Both the position numbers and the translations under genes were made by a program. Shown here one piece after another: positions 42,072 to 51,642 of a stretch of 64,000 nt of DNA (position 1 is the first letter of the stretch; every line of letters starts with the position of its first letter). The notes under the pieces were generated by a model that was not told the origin of the DNA, searched no databases, and worked only from the letters and a program-made list of their open reading frames with translations. The DNA comes from Candidatus Chloroploca mongolica (GTDB lineage Bacteria > Chloroflexota > Chloroflexia > Chloroflexales > Chloroflexaceae). The stretch covers positions 10,612 to 74,611 of the forward strand of contig NZ_SIJK02000019.1 in assembly GCF_004762035.2 (NCBI RefSeq), written 5' to 3'.

Positions 42072-43175
42072 CTATTCAGTCAAGACGAGAGCATTGGCTG
42101 GTGGGCAGACAAGCACCGCTGCCTCACCGGGTTGCCAGTACGCATTGCGATCAAGGGTACTCAGGGTATTCTGTTCCCAGACATCAAGGGTGCGGCCTTC
42201 ATTGAGGCGCACCGTAATGCGTGTATCCGAGCCAATATACGTGATCATTTCGACATGGACGGGCATCGTAAAGGCATCGTCGGGTCGTGCGTGGCTGGGC
42301 AAAACGAGGCGCGCCTTTTCAGGGCGCAACGAGAGCGTCGCAGCCTCGCCAAGGTTGACCGGACGGGGCGTATACCCACGCAATTGCAGACCATCGGGGG
42401 TCTGAATCGTCGCATACTCGTCACTCTGTTCAACCACCTTGCCCTCGATAAAGTTGGTCTCGCCAATGAAATCAGCGACAAACTTGCATGTGGGGCGCTC
42501 ATAGATCTCGGTCGGCGTACCAACCTGCAAGACCTTGCCCTGATTCATCACGGCAATGCGATCCGACATCGTCAGGGCTTCTTCCTGGTCGTGGGTGACA
42601 AAAATAAACGTAATGCCCACGCGGTGTTGCAAACTTTTTAGTTCAAGTTGCATCTCTTTGCGCAACTTCTGGTCGAGGGCACCGAGCGGCTCATCAAGCA
42701 AAAGCACCTCGGGCTGATTGACGAGCGCCCGTGCCAGGGCAACCCGCTGCTGCTGACCGCCGGACATCTGGCGAGGGTAGCGCTCGGCGAAGCCCGCGAG
42801 GCGCACCATGTCGAGCGCAGCCTGCACCCGCGCCCCCAATTCAGCCCTGGGCACCCGCTTCATCTTCAAGCCAAAGGCAACATTCTGGGCCACCGTCATA
42901 TGCGGAAAGAGCGCATATGACTGAAAGACCGTATTGACCGGGCGATGATGGGGCGGCACCGTTGCCATAGGCCGGCCATGGATCATAAGTTCGCCGCCCG
43001 ACGGATACTCGAACCCGGCAATCATCCGCAAGGTTGTCGTCTTGCCACAACCACTTGGCCCGAGCAACGAAAAAAACTCACCATCGTGGATCTGCAAGGT
43101 GACATGATCGACCGCCGCGACCTCACCAAAACGCTTGACCACATTCGCAAGCTCGATCGCATATCCTTTGTGCAA
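42072..43175 (-). CDS. potA: spermidine/putrescine ABC transporter ATPase PotA
   Basis: The 367-aa protein has an ATPase domain (Walker A GPSGCGKTT, signature [15 protein letters not shown], Walker B LLLDEPLGALD) and a C-terminal TOBE domain (about residues 280-360). FQSYALFPHMTVAQNVAFG is typical of the polyamine/iron/sulfate group. It is the first gene of potABCD. Other substrates of this subfamily cannot be excluded, but PotD-like binding protein favours polyamines. Confidence 0.95.
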   Translation of the reverse strand: MHKGYAIELANVVKRFGEVAAVDHVTLQIHDGEFFSLLGPSGCGKTTTLRMIAGFEYPSGGELMIHGRPMATVPPHHRPVNTVFQSYALFPHMTVAQNVAFGLKMKRVPRAELGARVQAALDMVRLAGFAERYPRQMSGGQQQRVALARALVNQPEVLLLDEPLGALDQKLRKEMQLELKSLQHRVGITFIFVTHDQEEALTMSDRIAVMNQGKVLQVGTPTEIYERPTCKFVADFIGETNFIEGKVVEQSDEYATIQTPDGLQLRGYTPRPVNLGEAATLSLRPEKARLVLPSHARPDDAFTMPVHVEMITYIGSDTRITVRLNEGRTLDVWEQNTLSTLDRNAYWQPGEAAVLVCPPANALVLTE

Positions 43176-43283
43176 TGCCTTCTCCTACGCAGAGTCAACC
43201 GAGCGCATGGTACGTTTGCACCCACGCCAGCCATCATTGCCTGGATTTCCCATACGGTAAGGTTTAGGGGTTTGTCTTGGTTT

Positions 43284-43292
43284 AGTGTACCA
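43284..43292 (-). promoter_or_regulatory. extended -10 promoter of the pot operon
   Basis: The minus strand reads TGGTACACT; the -35 is poor. The leader would be about 100 nt. It is divergent from the deoC promoter. I see nothing else in the 296-bp intergenic stretch 43176-43471. Confidence 0.45.
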
Positions 43293-43334
43293 CATTTTAA
43301 CCTTGCCTCATCACTGCCAGAGGCGAGCAAGGTG

Positions 43335-43343
43335 TGTTACAAT
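43335..43343 (+). promoter_or_regulatory. extended -10 promoter of deoC
   Basis: TGTTACAAT with a weak TGCCAG at the -35 position. The leader to the ATG at 43472 would be about 120 nt. Confidence 0.5.
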
Positions 43344-43471
43344 AGGCGGTACTCTTTCTGCACCCATACGCTCATCACATCCCGAAAGAAGGCGCTCGCT
43401 CTCTGTGTGGACGGCCCCATACCTGACCAGGCACAGCAACGTGGGGTTGCTCCCGGCTACGAGGAAGTTCG

Positions 43472-44221
43472 ATGGAAGCACTGATCACTCAGGTTACACA
43501 GCAACTCGCTGCCATACCCGATCTCCCCTCAGGTGCGCCACTTGCGCGCCCTACACTTGACCCGTCAACAACACCAATTGCCCACCTGATTGACCATACC
43601 ATTGTCAAACCCGAGGCGGTCACGGCTCAGATCGAGCAACTCTGTCGTGAGGCGGCTGAACATCATTTTGCCAGTGTCTGCATCAGTCCCATTTTTGTCC
43701 CGCTCTGTGCGCAACTACTTGCCAACACACCCGTTGCCATTTGTACCGTGGTGGGCTTTCCTTCGGGGGCCAGCACGACTGCCTGTAAAGTGTTTGAGAC
43801 GCAAGAAGCATTGGATCACGGGGCTCGCGAGATTGATATGGTGCTTGCCATCGGGAGGCTCAAAGCTGGTGAATGGCGTGAAACAGCCCACGATCTGCAC
43901 GCCGTGATTCAAGCAAGCCACGCCGCCGGGGCACTCGTCAAAGTCATCATTGAAACCGCCCTGCTGACCGAGACCGAAAAGGTAGCGGCGTGTCTCCTGG
44001 CCGTGCGTACCGGGGCCGATTTTGTCAAAACCAGTACAGGTTTTGCCGGTGGCGGGGCCACGGTCGCCGATATTCGCCTGATGCGGCAGGTGGTTGGGCC
44101 GCATATCGGGGTAAAAGCTTCGGGTGGCATCCGCACCCTCGCCACGGCCCAGGCCCTCATCGAGGCCGGCGCGGATCGCATTGGCACCAGTGCCGGTGTG
44201 GCAATTGTGGCCGAAGCCTAG
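43472..44221 (+). CDS. deoC: deoxyribose-phosphate aldolase
   Basis: The 249-aa class I aldolase splits 2-deoxyribose-5-phosphate into glyceraldehyde-3-phosphate and acetaldehyde. The Schiff-base Lys lies in DFVKTSTGFAGGGAT, and LIDHTIVKPEA, VGFPSGAS, EIDMVLAIG and GVKASGGIRT are in place. The first 35 residues are an extension before the barrel. GAGGAAG precedes the ATG. sucD follows after 58 bp. Confidence 0.96.
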   Translation: MEALITQVTQQLAAIPDLPSGAPLARPTLDPSTTPIAHLIDHTIVKPEAVTAQIEQLCREAAEHHFASVCISPIFVPLCAQLLANTPVAICTVVGFPSGASTTACKVFETQEALDHGAREIDMVLAIGRLKAGEWRETAHDLHAVIQASHAAGALVKVIIETALLTETEKVAACLLAVRTGADFVKTSTGFAGGGATVADIRLMRQVVGPHIGVKASGGIRTLATAQALIEAGADRIGTSAGVAIVAEA

Positions 44222-44279
44222 GATCGCACTCTCCTACGACAACCCAAGGTTCTGAGCGGTACCGTTCAAGTGTAGAGTC

Positions 44280-45182
44280 ATGGAGGAGACTTTGAGCATT
44301 CTGATCAACAAAGATACGCGCCTACTCGTGCAGGGGATCACCGGGAAAGAAGGGGCCTTCCATACGCGGTCGATGCTTGATTATGGCACCAACGTGGTCG
44401 CCGGGGTCGTGCCCGGTCGTGGTGGGCAGTCGGCCATTGAAGATCGCGTTCCTGTCTTTAATACGGTCAAAGAGGCTGTGCAGGCGACAGGGGCCAATAC
44501 CTCGGTGATCTATGTGCCCGCAGCCTTTGCCCCCGATGCCATTCGCGAGTCGGCTGCGGCTGGCATCCCGCTGATTGTCTGCATTACCGAGGGCGTGCCA
44601 GCCCTCGATATGGTCGCAACCTATGCCTTTGTCGAAGAGTGTGGTGTGCGCCTCGTTGGGCCCAACTGCCCTGGTCTGCTGAGCCCCGGTCAGGCCAAGG
44701 TCGGCATTATTCCTGGCAATATCGCGATACCCGGGCCGGTTGGCGTCGTCAGCAAATCAGGTACGCTTACGTACGAAGCCGTTGATGCTCTGACGCGCCT
44801 TGGCATTGGCCAGACGACCATCATCGGGATCGGTGGCGATCCAATTATCGGCACGAATTTCATTGATGTGCTGACGATGTTCCAGGAAGATCCTGAAACT
44901 GAAGCCATCGTGTTGCTCGGTGAGATCGGTGGCGATGCCGAGATCCAGGCCGCCAATTTTATTAAAGCCCACGTGACCAAACCTGTTGTCAGTTTCATCG
45001 CCGGTCAGACGGCCCCCGAAGGCAAACGCATGGGCCACGCCGGGGCCATTATTAGCGGCGGTGAGGGAACGGCCCAGGAGAAGATCAAAGCGCTTGAAGC
45101 CGTCGGCGTCACTGTTGCCCGCCAACCCACCGATATCGCTCAGTTGATCAAAGAGGCAATGGACGCACGTGCCGTGAGTTAA
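44280..45182 (+). CDS. sucD: succinate-CoA ligase, alpha subunit
   Basis: The 300-aa subunit binds CoA and carries the active-site phosphohistidine ([17 protein letters not shown]). [21 protein letters not shown] and [18 protein letters not shown] are typical. The TTG at 44292 is a strong alternative start: GGAGG (44282-44286) lies 5 nt before it, and it would give [12 protein letters not shown], the usual N-terminus. The beta-subunit gene sucC, often adjacent, is absent here. Confidence 0.96.
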   Translation: MEETLSILINKDTRLLVQGITGKEGAFHTRSMLDYGTNVVAGVVPGRGGQSAIEDRVPVFNTVKEAVQATGANTSVIYVPAAFAPDAIRESAAAGIPLIVCITEGVPALDMVATYAFVEECGVRLVGPNCPGLLSPGQAKVGIIPGNIAIPGPVGVVSKSGTLTYEAVDALTRLGIGQTTIIGIGGDPIIGTNFIDVLTMFQEDPETEAIVLLGEIGGDAEIQAANFIKAHVTKPVVSFIAGQTAPEGKRMGHAGAIISGGEGTAQEKIKALEAVGVTVARQPTDIAQLIKEAMDARAVS

Positions 45183-45186
45183 GCAT

Positions 45187-45219
45187 CGTCACCCTGCCAG
45201 CCAAGCTGGCAGGGTGACG
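45187..45219 (+). terminator. 15-bp hairpin after sucD
   Basis: Perfect arms (45187-45201 and 45205-45219) with a CAA loop start 5 nt after the stop. There is no T-run. Confidence 0.65.
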
Positions 45220-45264
45220 ACGTTGATGGTCCTCTGATGCAAAACCCCGCCGGGAGGCTCGCCC

Positions 45265-46899
45265 ATGTCACCAATTGCCCTCAACCAGCGCCATCTTGAA
45301 ACCTTGAGCCAGTTGCTGATTGCTGGCGGCCATCAAGGTGTCTCTGAGTTGCTTGCTTCGTCGCTTGAACGGCTCATCGCCTTCTGGCCAGCACAGGCCG
45401 GCGCATTGCTGTATGCCAATCCGTATGGCGATCTCCTCAAGCTTGAGCACGGCCCACTGAATGACGAGGCGCGGACGCTGATCGATCAGGCACGCCACGG
45501 CTTTGGGCGCCGCGAAGAGGGAAGTGAGCCGATCGTGGGCAGTTATTCCCTCGATGATGGGCATGATCTAATCGAGTTGCCGCTGCGCAGCGGCGGGCAA
45601 GGGGTTGGCCTGTTGCATCTAGTGGTTGATCAGCAATCGGCACTCGATAGCGCGACCGGTGGTTCTTCCCTCGACGAAGAATTGCTCGTGCTGCTCGTGC
45701 GTGCCATTGGCGGTGAGGCCGATAAGATTGCGATGTTGCGCCGCGCCGAGCGTGACCTGCGCGAGTTGAATCTGCTCTACGAAATTGGACAGTCACTCGC
45801 CGTGAATCTCGACCTCAATAGCCTGTTGAATGACATCAAACTCCGCGCCCCCAAAGTGGTCGGGGCCGAGCGCTGTTCGATCTTTATGCTTGATGAAGAG
45901 CGCAATGAACTGGTGCTCGATCTGCCAGGTGAAGCAAAGCAGTACCGGATGCCTGCCGATAAAGGCATCGTCGGCTGGGTAACCACCCACGGGGTTGGAC
46001 AGGTTGTGAATGACGTTGAGCAGGATACCCGTTGGTATGATGCGATTGGGCGCGAAGCTGAGTTCATTACCCGTTCGATCCTCTGTGTGCCGATGCGCCT
46101 CAAAGACCGCACCATTGGGGCAATGCAACTGCTCAATACGATTGATGGCCGCCCCTTTACCGACCAGGATATGCAACTCTTGACCACGCTCGCCGCCCAG
46201 GCCGCTATCGCGATTGAAAATGCCCGCCTCTACCAGAGTCTCAAGCAAGAGCATGAACGCATCCTGACCAAAGAAGCCGATGTGCGCCACGCGATTGCCC
46301 GTGATCTCCACGATGGCCCGACGCAAAGCATTGCCGCCATTGCAATGAATATCGAGTTTATCAAAAAGCTCTTCAAGGCGATGCCCGAGCGCCTCCCCGA
46401 TGAACTCGATACGCTGGCGGAACTGGTCAATAAGACGACCCACGATATTCGGACGCTGCTCTTTGAGTTGCGGCCCCTTGGCCTTGAAACGCAAGGCCTC
46501 GTCAAGACCCTTGAACAATATGTTGAGCGCTGGCGCGATCCCTCTGGCGCCGAGACCCGCCTGCGCCTCGAAGCACCGTCCAATATGCCACGGCTGCCTG
46601 CCGAACGTGAAGCGGCTGCCTTCATTATTATTCAAGAAGCGACCACCAATGCCCGCAAACACGCCCATAGCGACATTATTACGATCTATTTGTACATGGA
46701 AGAAGACACGTTTGTTGCCAGTGTCCGTGACCGTGGGCGTGGGTTCAATGTTGCGTCCGTCGAAAACAGCTACAATATCCGCGGGAGTCTCGGTCTGCTC
46801 AATATGAAAGAACGAGCACGCCTGATCGGGGCCGACCTCCGCATTCGTTCCGAATTGACCAGAGGGACGACGGTTGAATTGCGGATTCCGCTCTCGTGA
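45265..46899 (+). CDS. GAF-domain histidine kinase of the NarL-partner (HisKA_3) type
   Basis: The 544-aa cytoplasmic protein has an N-terminal GAF-like region (about 15-150), a clear GAF domain (about 175-325), a dimerisation helix pair with the phosphoacceptor His349 in ARDLHDGPTQ, and an ATPase domain (QEATTNARKHAHS, VRDRGRGFN, GSLGLLNMKERA). It should phosphorylate a NarL/LuxR-type response regulator, but none is adjacent. The GAF ligand is unknown. Confidence 0.92.
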   Translation: MSPIALNQRHLETLSQLLIAGGHQGVSELLASSLERLIAFWPAQAGALLYANPYGDLLKLEHGPLNDEARTLIDQARHGFGRREEGSEPIVGSYSLDDGHDLIELPLRSGGQGVGLLHLVVDQQSALDSATGGSSLDEELLVLLVRAIGGEADKIAMLRRAERDLRELNLLYEIGQSLAVNLDLNSLLNDIKLRAPKVVGAERCSIFMLDEERNELVLDLPGEAKQYRMPADKGIVGWVTTHGVGQVVNDVEQDTRWYDAIGREAEFITRSILCVPMRLKDRTIGAMQLLNTIDGRPFTDQDMQLLTTLAAQAAIAIENARLYQSLKQEHERILTKEADVRHAIARDLHDGPTQSIAAIAMNIEFIKKLFKAMPERLPDELDTLAELVNKTTHDIRTLLFELRPLGLETQGLVKTLEQYVERWRDPSGAETRLRLEAPSNMPRLPAEREAAAFIIIQEATTNARKHAHSDIITIYLYMEEDTFVASVRDRGRGFNVASVENSYNIRGSLGLLNMKERARLIGADLRIRSELTRGTTVELRIPLS

Positions 46900-46943
46900 C
46901 GGCTCTCAGCCAGTGCGTTTTCTCCGCCTTCTCATCTAGCCGC

Positions 46944-47048
46944 AATACCTTGCAAAGAAGGCGGTTGTTTTGACGCAAAGGCGCAAAGGCGCAACGTTTT
47001 TCGCGTACGTGAGCGAACCCTTCGCGCCTTCGCGTGAGGTTCTTTGAA
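46944..47048 (+). repeat. dispersed CGCAAAGG-type repeat, copy D (105 nt)
   Basis: It differs from copy E (54420-54524) at only about four positions. It starts AATACCTTGCAAAGAAGGCGG, carries GACGCAAAGGCGCAAAGGCGC, and then CCCTTCGCGCCTTCGCGTG. The two inner arms can form a 17-bp stem with two G-U pairs in the minus-strand RNA. Confidence 0.85.
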
Positions 47049-47134
47049 AAGGATTGCCTCTAGCCGATGGGTACCTGGCAAGCTGCGGACAAGCGCATGC
47101 CACGAACGAGGTGGACATAGTGCAAGGAGCACGG

Positions 47135-47854
47135 ATGAACGAGGTGTTGCCCGATAAACTGAGCTACCTTCGTGATATCGATATTTTTCGCGATCTTGCG
47201 CCTGATGAGGTCGAATTGCTCGGCAAACGTGCACCGATGCAACAGGTAGCCAGTGGCACCGTCTTTTTCTCACCAGAAGAGGCCCCTGAGGTGCTTTTTA
47301 TCCTCAAAGAGGGCCGCGTACGCCTCTATCGCCTCTCGGCTGATGGCAAAGCCCTGACAACGGCCGTGCTTGACGCAGGGACGATTTTTGGCGAAATGGC
47401 TCTGCTTGGGCAGCGCCTTCACCAGAGTTATGCCGAGGCCATGGGGCCGTGTTTGCTCTGTTTGATGAGCCGCGAAGATGTTAAAAGCATGCTGCTGAGT
47501 GATCCACGCATCGCCGCCCGCATTGCCGAGATCCTGGGCCAACGGTTGATCACGGCCGAACAGCGTCTCTCGGATTTTGCGTTCAAGAGCCTGCCCCAGC
47601 GTATAGCCGGGTTGCTGCTCGAACTCGCTCGCCCCCCCAAACCACGGTTCTTTCGCCAGGTCGGCGGCCCACCCGAGGTACGTTTTACCCACGAAGCCCT
47701 CGGTGAAATGAGCGGCACATATCGCGAGACGGCCACAAAAATTTTGAACGAATTCCGCTCAATGGGTTTAATCGAACTCAAACGTGGGTGTGTCATCCTC
47801 CTTGATGAGGAAGGGTTACGTGAACTGAGTGAGCGGGCCCCTACCCCGCCATGA
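47135..47854 (+). CDS. Crp/Fnr-family transcriptional regulator
   Basis: The ATG at 47135 follows AAGGAG (47124-47129) and gives 239 aa. An N-terminal cyclic-nucleotide-binding fold (about 20-135, with GTIFGEMALLGQ) and a C-terminal winged helix (about 160-230, FTHEALGEMSGTYRETATKI) are clear. No Cys cluster is present for an FNR-type iron-sulfur centre, so it senses a small ligand or redox state in another way. Its 3' end overlaps that of mfd, on the other strand, by 14 bp. Confidence 0.9.
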   Translation: MNEVLPDKLSYLRDIDIFRDLAPDEVELLGKRAPMQQVASGTVFFSPEEAPEVLFILKEGRVRLYRLSADGKALTTAVLDAGTIFGEMALLGQRLHQSYAEAMGPCLLCLMSREDVKSMLLSDPRIAARIAEILGQRLITAEQRLSDFAFKSLPQRIAGLLLELARPPKPRFFRQVGGPPEVRFTHEALGEMSGTYRETATKILNEFRSMGLIELKRGCVILLDEEGLRELSERAPTPP

Positions 47855-50800
47855 CCTCCAGCACACCCATGATCTTGTCGCTCCAGTCGTTATTGAGGCG
47901 GCGCCGGTCGAGGCGAACAAATTGAGGGCCAATTTTGACGCCGGGGTCGCGGCCATAGCGCCGCCGGAGGCGTTCGCGAGCCGTTGGTTCAAGGATCGGG
48001 AGGCGGATAATGAATTCGTCGCCACTGGTGATCACTGAGCTCACCCCGGCCTGCAACGCCAGGGCTTTGATCTGCAGCCAGGTGAGCAGATGCAAGGCCG
48101 GACGCGGGGGCTCACCAAAACGATCCTGCAACTCGGTGCGCAGTTCTTTGACATCGGCAAGCGTTTGCGCCGCGACCATGCGCTGATAGACGCCCAGGCG
48201 TACCTGGTCGTCGGCGATGTAGTCGGTAGGAAGATACGCGGTCAGCGGCAAATCAAGGGTGACAAGCGGCGCAACGAGGATCTTCTCGCTGATGACGAGT
48301 TTGCTGACGGCATCAGCCATCCGCGCCCGGTCACGTTCAGCAGAGGCGGCTGGTGTGTCGGGTTGGTCAGGCGCAAGCGGCGGCTGGGGCTGATCAACGC
48401 TCGCCTTGAGTTGTTTGACCGCCTGTTCGAGCAGCCGCGAATAGAGGTCAAAGCCGACGGCGGCAATGTGTCCGCTCTGTTCGGCGCCAAGGAGATTGCC
48501 CGCCCCCCGGATTTCGAGGTCACGCATGGCGACCCGAAAGCCCGCCCCGAGTTCGTTCGCCTCCTGGATTGCTTCGAGCCGCGCCTGCGCCTCGGCGGTC
48601 ATCGGTTTGTCCTGTTTGTAGAGCAAGTAGGCATAGGCACGATTGGCACTGCGCCCGACCCGCCCGCGCAACTGGTAGAGCTGGGCTAACCCGTAGTTGG
48701 TCGCATCGTCAATAATGATCGTGTTGGCATTCGGCACATCCAGCCCGCTCTCGATAATCGTGGTACAAACAAGCACGTCATGGCGGCCTTCGAAAAAATC
48801 GAGCATCACCCGCTCGAGTTCACGCTCTTGCAGTTGCCCGTGTCCCACCCCGATCCGCACCTCGGGCACAAGATAGCGGATCCGGTTGGCCACATGGTAG
48901 ATGCTATGCACCCGATTATGCACAAAATAGATCTGTCCTTCACGCTCTACTTCACGTAAAATCGCCTCGCGAATCAGCGCTTCATCGTATGGCAAGACAT
49001 AGGTCTTGATCGGCACCCGTTCTTCGGGTGGCGTATCAATCACACTCAGATCGCGGATGCCTGCCATCGCCATATGGAGTGTGCGCGGAATCGGGGTCGC
49101 CGTAAGGGTCAGCACATCAACCTGGGCGCGCAACTGTTTGAGGCGCTCTTTGTGCCGCACGCCAAAGCGCTGTTCTTCATCAACCACCACCAAGCCGAGA
49201 TCTTTGAAAGAGACATCTTTGGAGAGCAGGCGGTGCGTGCCAATGACAACATCGACCTGACCACGCGCGAGGGCCTGAACAATTTGATCCTGGGCTTTGG
49301 GCGAACGAAAGCGCGAGAGCATCTCGACCATGACAGGAAAGGCCGCCATCCGGCGCGTGAAGGTATCAAAGTGCTGCTGGGCAAGCACCGTCGTCGGCAC
49401 CAGCACAGCGACCTGCTTGCCGTCCTGGATCGCCTTGAACGCCGCACGCAGCGCAACCTCGGTCTTGCCAAAACCAACATCGCCGCAGATCAAGCGATCC
49501 ATCGGCACCGACTGCTCCATATCGGCTTTGACATCGCTAATTGCCTGCAACTGGTCATCAGTCTCAAGAAAGGGAAACGCGGCCTCGAGCTCGTGTTGCC
49601 ATTCGTTATCGGGGCTAAAGTGGTGCCCCTGGCTCAGGCGGCGTTTGGCATAGAGGTTGAGCAGATCCTGGGCAAGATCCTGGACAGCAGCACGAGCCTT
49701 GCGCTTCGCCCGCTCCCAATCCTGCGTCCCGAGGCGGGTGAGGGTTGGTGTGCCATCGCCGGCCCCGACATAACGGGTCACGCGATCCACCTGGTCAACC
49801 GGCACATAGATCTTGTCGCCTGCGGCATAGCGCAGCACCAGATATTCACGCTCGATCTCACCGACGGTACGCCTGATCAAGCCATCATAGAGAGCAATAC
49901 CGTGCTCGATGTGTACCACATAATCGCCGGTCTTCAGCCCGCGCACAAAAGCGGCCCGCTCATCGACACCACGCAGCGACTTGCGCCGCTCGCTCAACGG
50001 GCGCCGCTGCCGTACGCCAAAGATCTCGGCATCGGTATAGAGCGTCAGATTCACCTCGTTGAGCCGCCAGCCGGCCTCAAGTGCGCCGTGGATCACCTGA
50101 AACCCCGAAGACGGCAAGCGTTCTTCGACCAGTTCATACAACCGGGCCGCCTGTCCCGTCACGGCAACCACGCGCTCACCGCGTTGCAACCTGGCGACAA
50201 GATCATCAACCAGACGGCGGAACTGGCCCCCAAAGAGCTCGGCAGGCTGAAAGAGCGGCGGGGCAAGGGAAGGTGTTACCGAACCAGGCGCATCCGCATC
50301 ATTATTGCTCAGATCGACCAGCGTCAGGCCGGGCCAGGTCGGCGGGATGCTCACAGCCGCCGGCAGCGCCTCGCCCGGCTCATCGGGCAAGGCAAGCTCG
50401 GCAGGAAAGAGCTCGTGCCAGAGCAGATAGGGGCGCGGAAAGGCGCTCGGCAATTCAGCGGCCTCTAGCAGTCGGGCACGCTGATTTTCGGCATGTTCAT
50501 GGAGATCAAGCGCGTGGCGGCGGAGAAACTGTGCTTCAGAAAAGAGCACCGCGCTGCCTACGGGCAGATGAGCCAGCAACGACCCCGACACTTCATGCTC
50601 AAACTGACGAAAAAAGGGCGCAAAAAACGCCCGTCCCTCAAAGCGGTCGCCATGCTCCAACCGCTCAAGGGCGGCTTCCCACTCAAGCCGGGACTCTCGG
50701 CGCAACTGATCAAGCGTCAGCGCCCTGATCCGGGTCAGGGCCTCATCGCGCCGCCAGAGCGGGATCTCGTGGGGAGGACCAAGGAGCACACTGGTAACCC

Positions 50801-51476
50801 GGGCGGTACTGCGCTGAGTTGCGACTTCAAAACGACGGAGATTATCAATTTCATCGCCAAAGAACTCGATCCGCAACGGATATTCATCAGCGGGAGGCCA
50901 GACATCCACCAGATCGCCGCGGCGTGTCACCTCGCCCGGCTCTTCGACCGTCGGCGCGTGGCGATAGCCAAGACGGATCAGGCGATGAAGCAGTTCATCC
51001 TGATTGATCTGTTGACCACGCTGCAGGGCAAGCATCGCCCGTGCCAACTCAGTCGGGGTAAGGGTTGGCTGAAGCAGCGCCTTGACCGGGGCCACGATTA
51101 CCAATGGCGCGGTCGGCTGCGACGCATCAAAGGCCGCCAGGCGCTGGATCACACGCAGGCGCCCAGCAATCACCGGGGCACCGGGCGACATATGTTCATA
51201 GGGCAACGCATCGCTTGCCGGATAGAGGAGCACCGCCTCGGGGCCAAGCCATTGACGAAGATCTTCGGCGGCACGCAAGGCCAGGTCGGCACTCGACAGC
51301 AGATACAACAAAGGAGCGCGCTGCACGCATGCGAGCGCCGCAACAATGGGAGTACGCCCGGCGGACGGTAACGGGGCAACCCGCACCTGCGCAGGACGAT
51401 CTTGCAAGCACGTAGCCAGTCCCTCAAATGAGGGCAAACCCACCAACTCGCGCCTGAGCTCAGCAAGACTCACCAT
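47841..51476 (-). CDS. mfd: transcription-repair coupling factor Mfd
   Basis: The start [10 protein letters not shown] at 51476 gives 1211 aa; the ATG at 51491 is an alternative. The protein frees RNA polymerase stalled at DNA damage and recruits UvrA. Seen are the UvrB-like N-terminal part, the CarD-like RNA-polymerase interaction domain ([18 protein letters not shown]), the helicase motor (Walker [15 protein letters not shown] box, [22 protein letters not shown]) and the C-terminal TRCF domain. An insertion with several Pro/Asp residues lies around 1050. Confidence 0.97.
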   Translation of the reverse strand: MVSLAELRRELVGLPSFEGLATCLQDRPAQVRVAPLPSAGRTPIVAALACVQRAPLLYLLSSADLALRAAEDLRQWLGPEAVLLYPASDALPYEHMSPGAPVIAGRLRVIQRLAAFDASQPTAPLVIVAPVKALLQPTLTPTELARAMLALQRGQQINQDELLHRLIRLGYRHAPTVEEPGEVTRRGDLVDVWPPADEYPLRIEFFGDEIDNLRRFEVATQRSTARVTSVLLGPPHEIPLWRRDEALTRIRALTLDQLRRESRLEWEAALERLEHGDRFEGRAFFAPFFRQFEHEVSGSLLAHLPVGSAVLFSEAQFLRRHALDLHEHAENQRARLLEAAELPSAFPRPYLLWHELFPAELALPDEPGEALPAAVSIPPTWPGLTLVDLSNNDADAPGSVTPSLAPPLFQPAELFGGQFRRLVDDLVARLQRGERVVAVTGQAARLYELVEERLPSSGFQVIHGALEAGWRLNEVNLTLYTDAEIFGVRQRRPLSERRKSLRGVDERAAFVRGLKTGDYVVHIEHGIALYDGLIRRTVGEIEREYLVLRYAAGDKIYVPVDQVDRVTRYVGAGDGTPTLTRLGTQDWERAKRKARAAVQDLAQDLLNLYAKRRLSQGHHFSPDNEWQHELEAAFPFLETDDQLQAISDVKADMEQSVPMDRLICGDVGFGKTEVALRAAFKAIQDGKQVAVLVPTTVLAQQHFDTFTRRMAAFPVMVEMLSRFRSPKAQDQIVQALARGQVDVVIGTHRLLSKDVSFKDLGLVVVDEEQRFGVRHKERLKQLRAQVDVLTLTATPIPRTLHMAMAGIRDLSVIDTPPEERVPIKTYVLPYDEALIREAILREVEREGQIYFVHNRVHSIYHVANRIRYLVPEVRIGVGHGQLQERELERVMLDFFEGRHDVLVCTTIIESGLDVPNANTIIIDDATNYGLAQLYQLRGRVGRSANRAYAYLLYKQDKPMTAEAQARLEAIQEANELGAGFRVAMRDLEIRGAGNLLGAEQSGHIAAVGFDLYSRLLEQAVKQLKASVDQPQPPLAPDQPDTPAASAERDRARMADAVSKLVISEKILVAPLVTLDLPLTAYLPTDYIADDQVRLGVYQRMVAAQTLADVKELRTELQDRFGEPPRPALHLLTWLQIKALALQAGVSSVITSGDEFIIRLPILEPTARERLRRRYGRDPGVKIGPQFVRLDRRRLNNDWSDKIMGVLEVMAG

Positions 51477-51482
51477 AGAAAA

Positions 51483-51513
51483 TGACCGCATCCTGTTCAG
51501 AACAATGCGGTCA
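51483..51513. promoter_or_regulatory. nested palindrome at the mfd start
   Basis: TGACCGCAT (51483-51491) and ATGCGGTCA (51505-51513) are perfect arms; inside them TGTTC-A-GAACA (51494-51504) is a second perfect palindrome. It lies between the -10 box and the start codon of mfd, so it could be an operator or a leader hairpin. Confidence 0.5.
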
Positions 51514-51521
51514 GTATAGCA
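51513..51521 (-). promoter_or_regulatory. extended -10 promoter of mfd
   Basis: The minus strand reads TGCTATACT. Transcription would begin near 51506, inside the nested palindrome, leaving a leader of about 30 nt. Confidence 0.6.
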
Positions 51522-51566
51522 CATTGATCTCTATATAATAACCATTAGCCAGAGCACCGAACATGC

Positions 51567-51595
51567 TTGAGGTTATTGCCATTCTATGCGATACT
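51567..51595 (+). promoter_or_regulatory. promoter of the subtilase gene
   Basis: TTGAGG (51567-51572), 17-bp spacer, GATACT (51590-51595) preceded by TGC. The ATG is 48 nt downstream and lacks a clear Shine-Dalgarno. Confidence 0.5.
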
Positions 51596-51642
51596 ATCGC
51601 GAGAGAAAGCAACAACGTGCGCCAGCATAGAAATCCACCCCT

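Noticed and set aside
47841-47854. Possible frameshift at the crp/mfd junction
   Set aside because: Both genes end with normal stop codons; the 14-bp overlap is a simple convergent overlap.
49074-50468. 464-codon plus-strand frame inside mfd
   Set aside because: It is antisense to conserved Mfd motor motifs, with no start signals; treated as a shadow.
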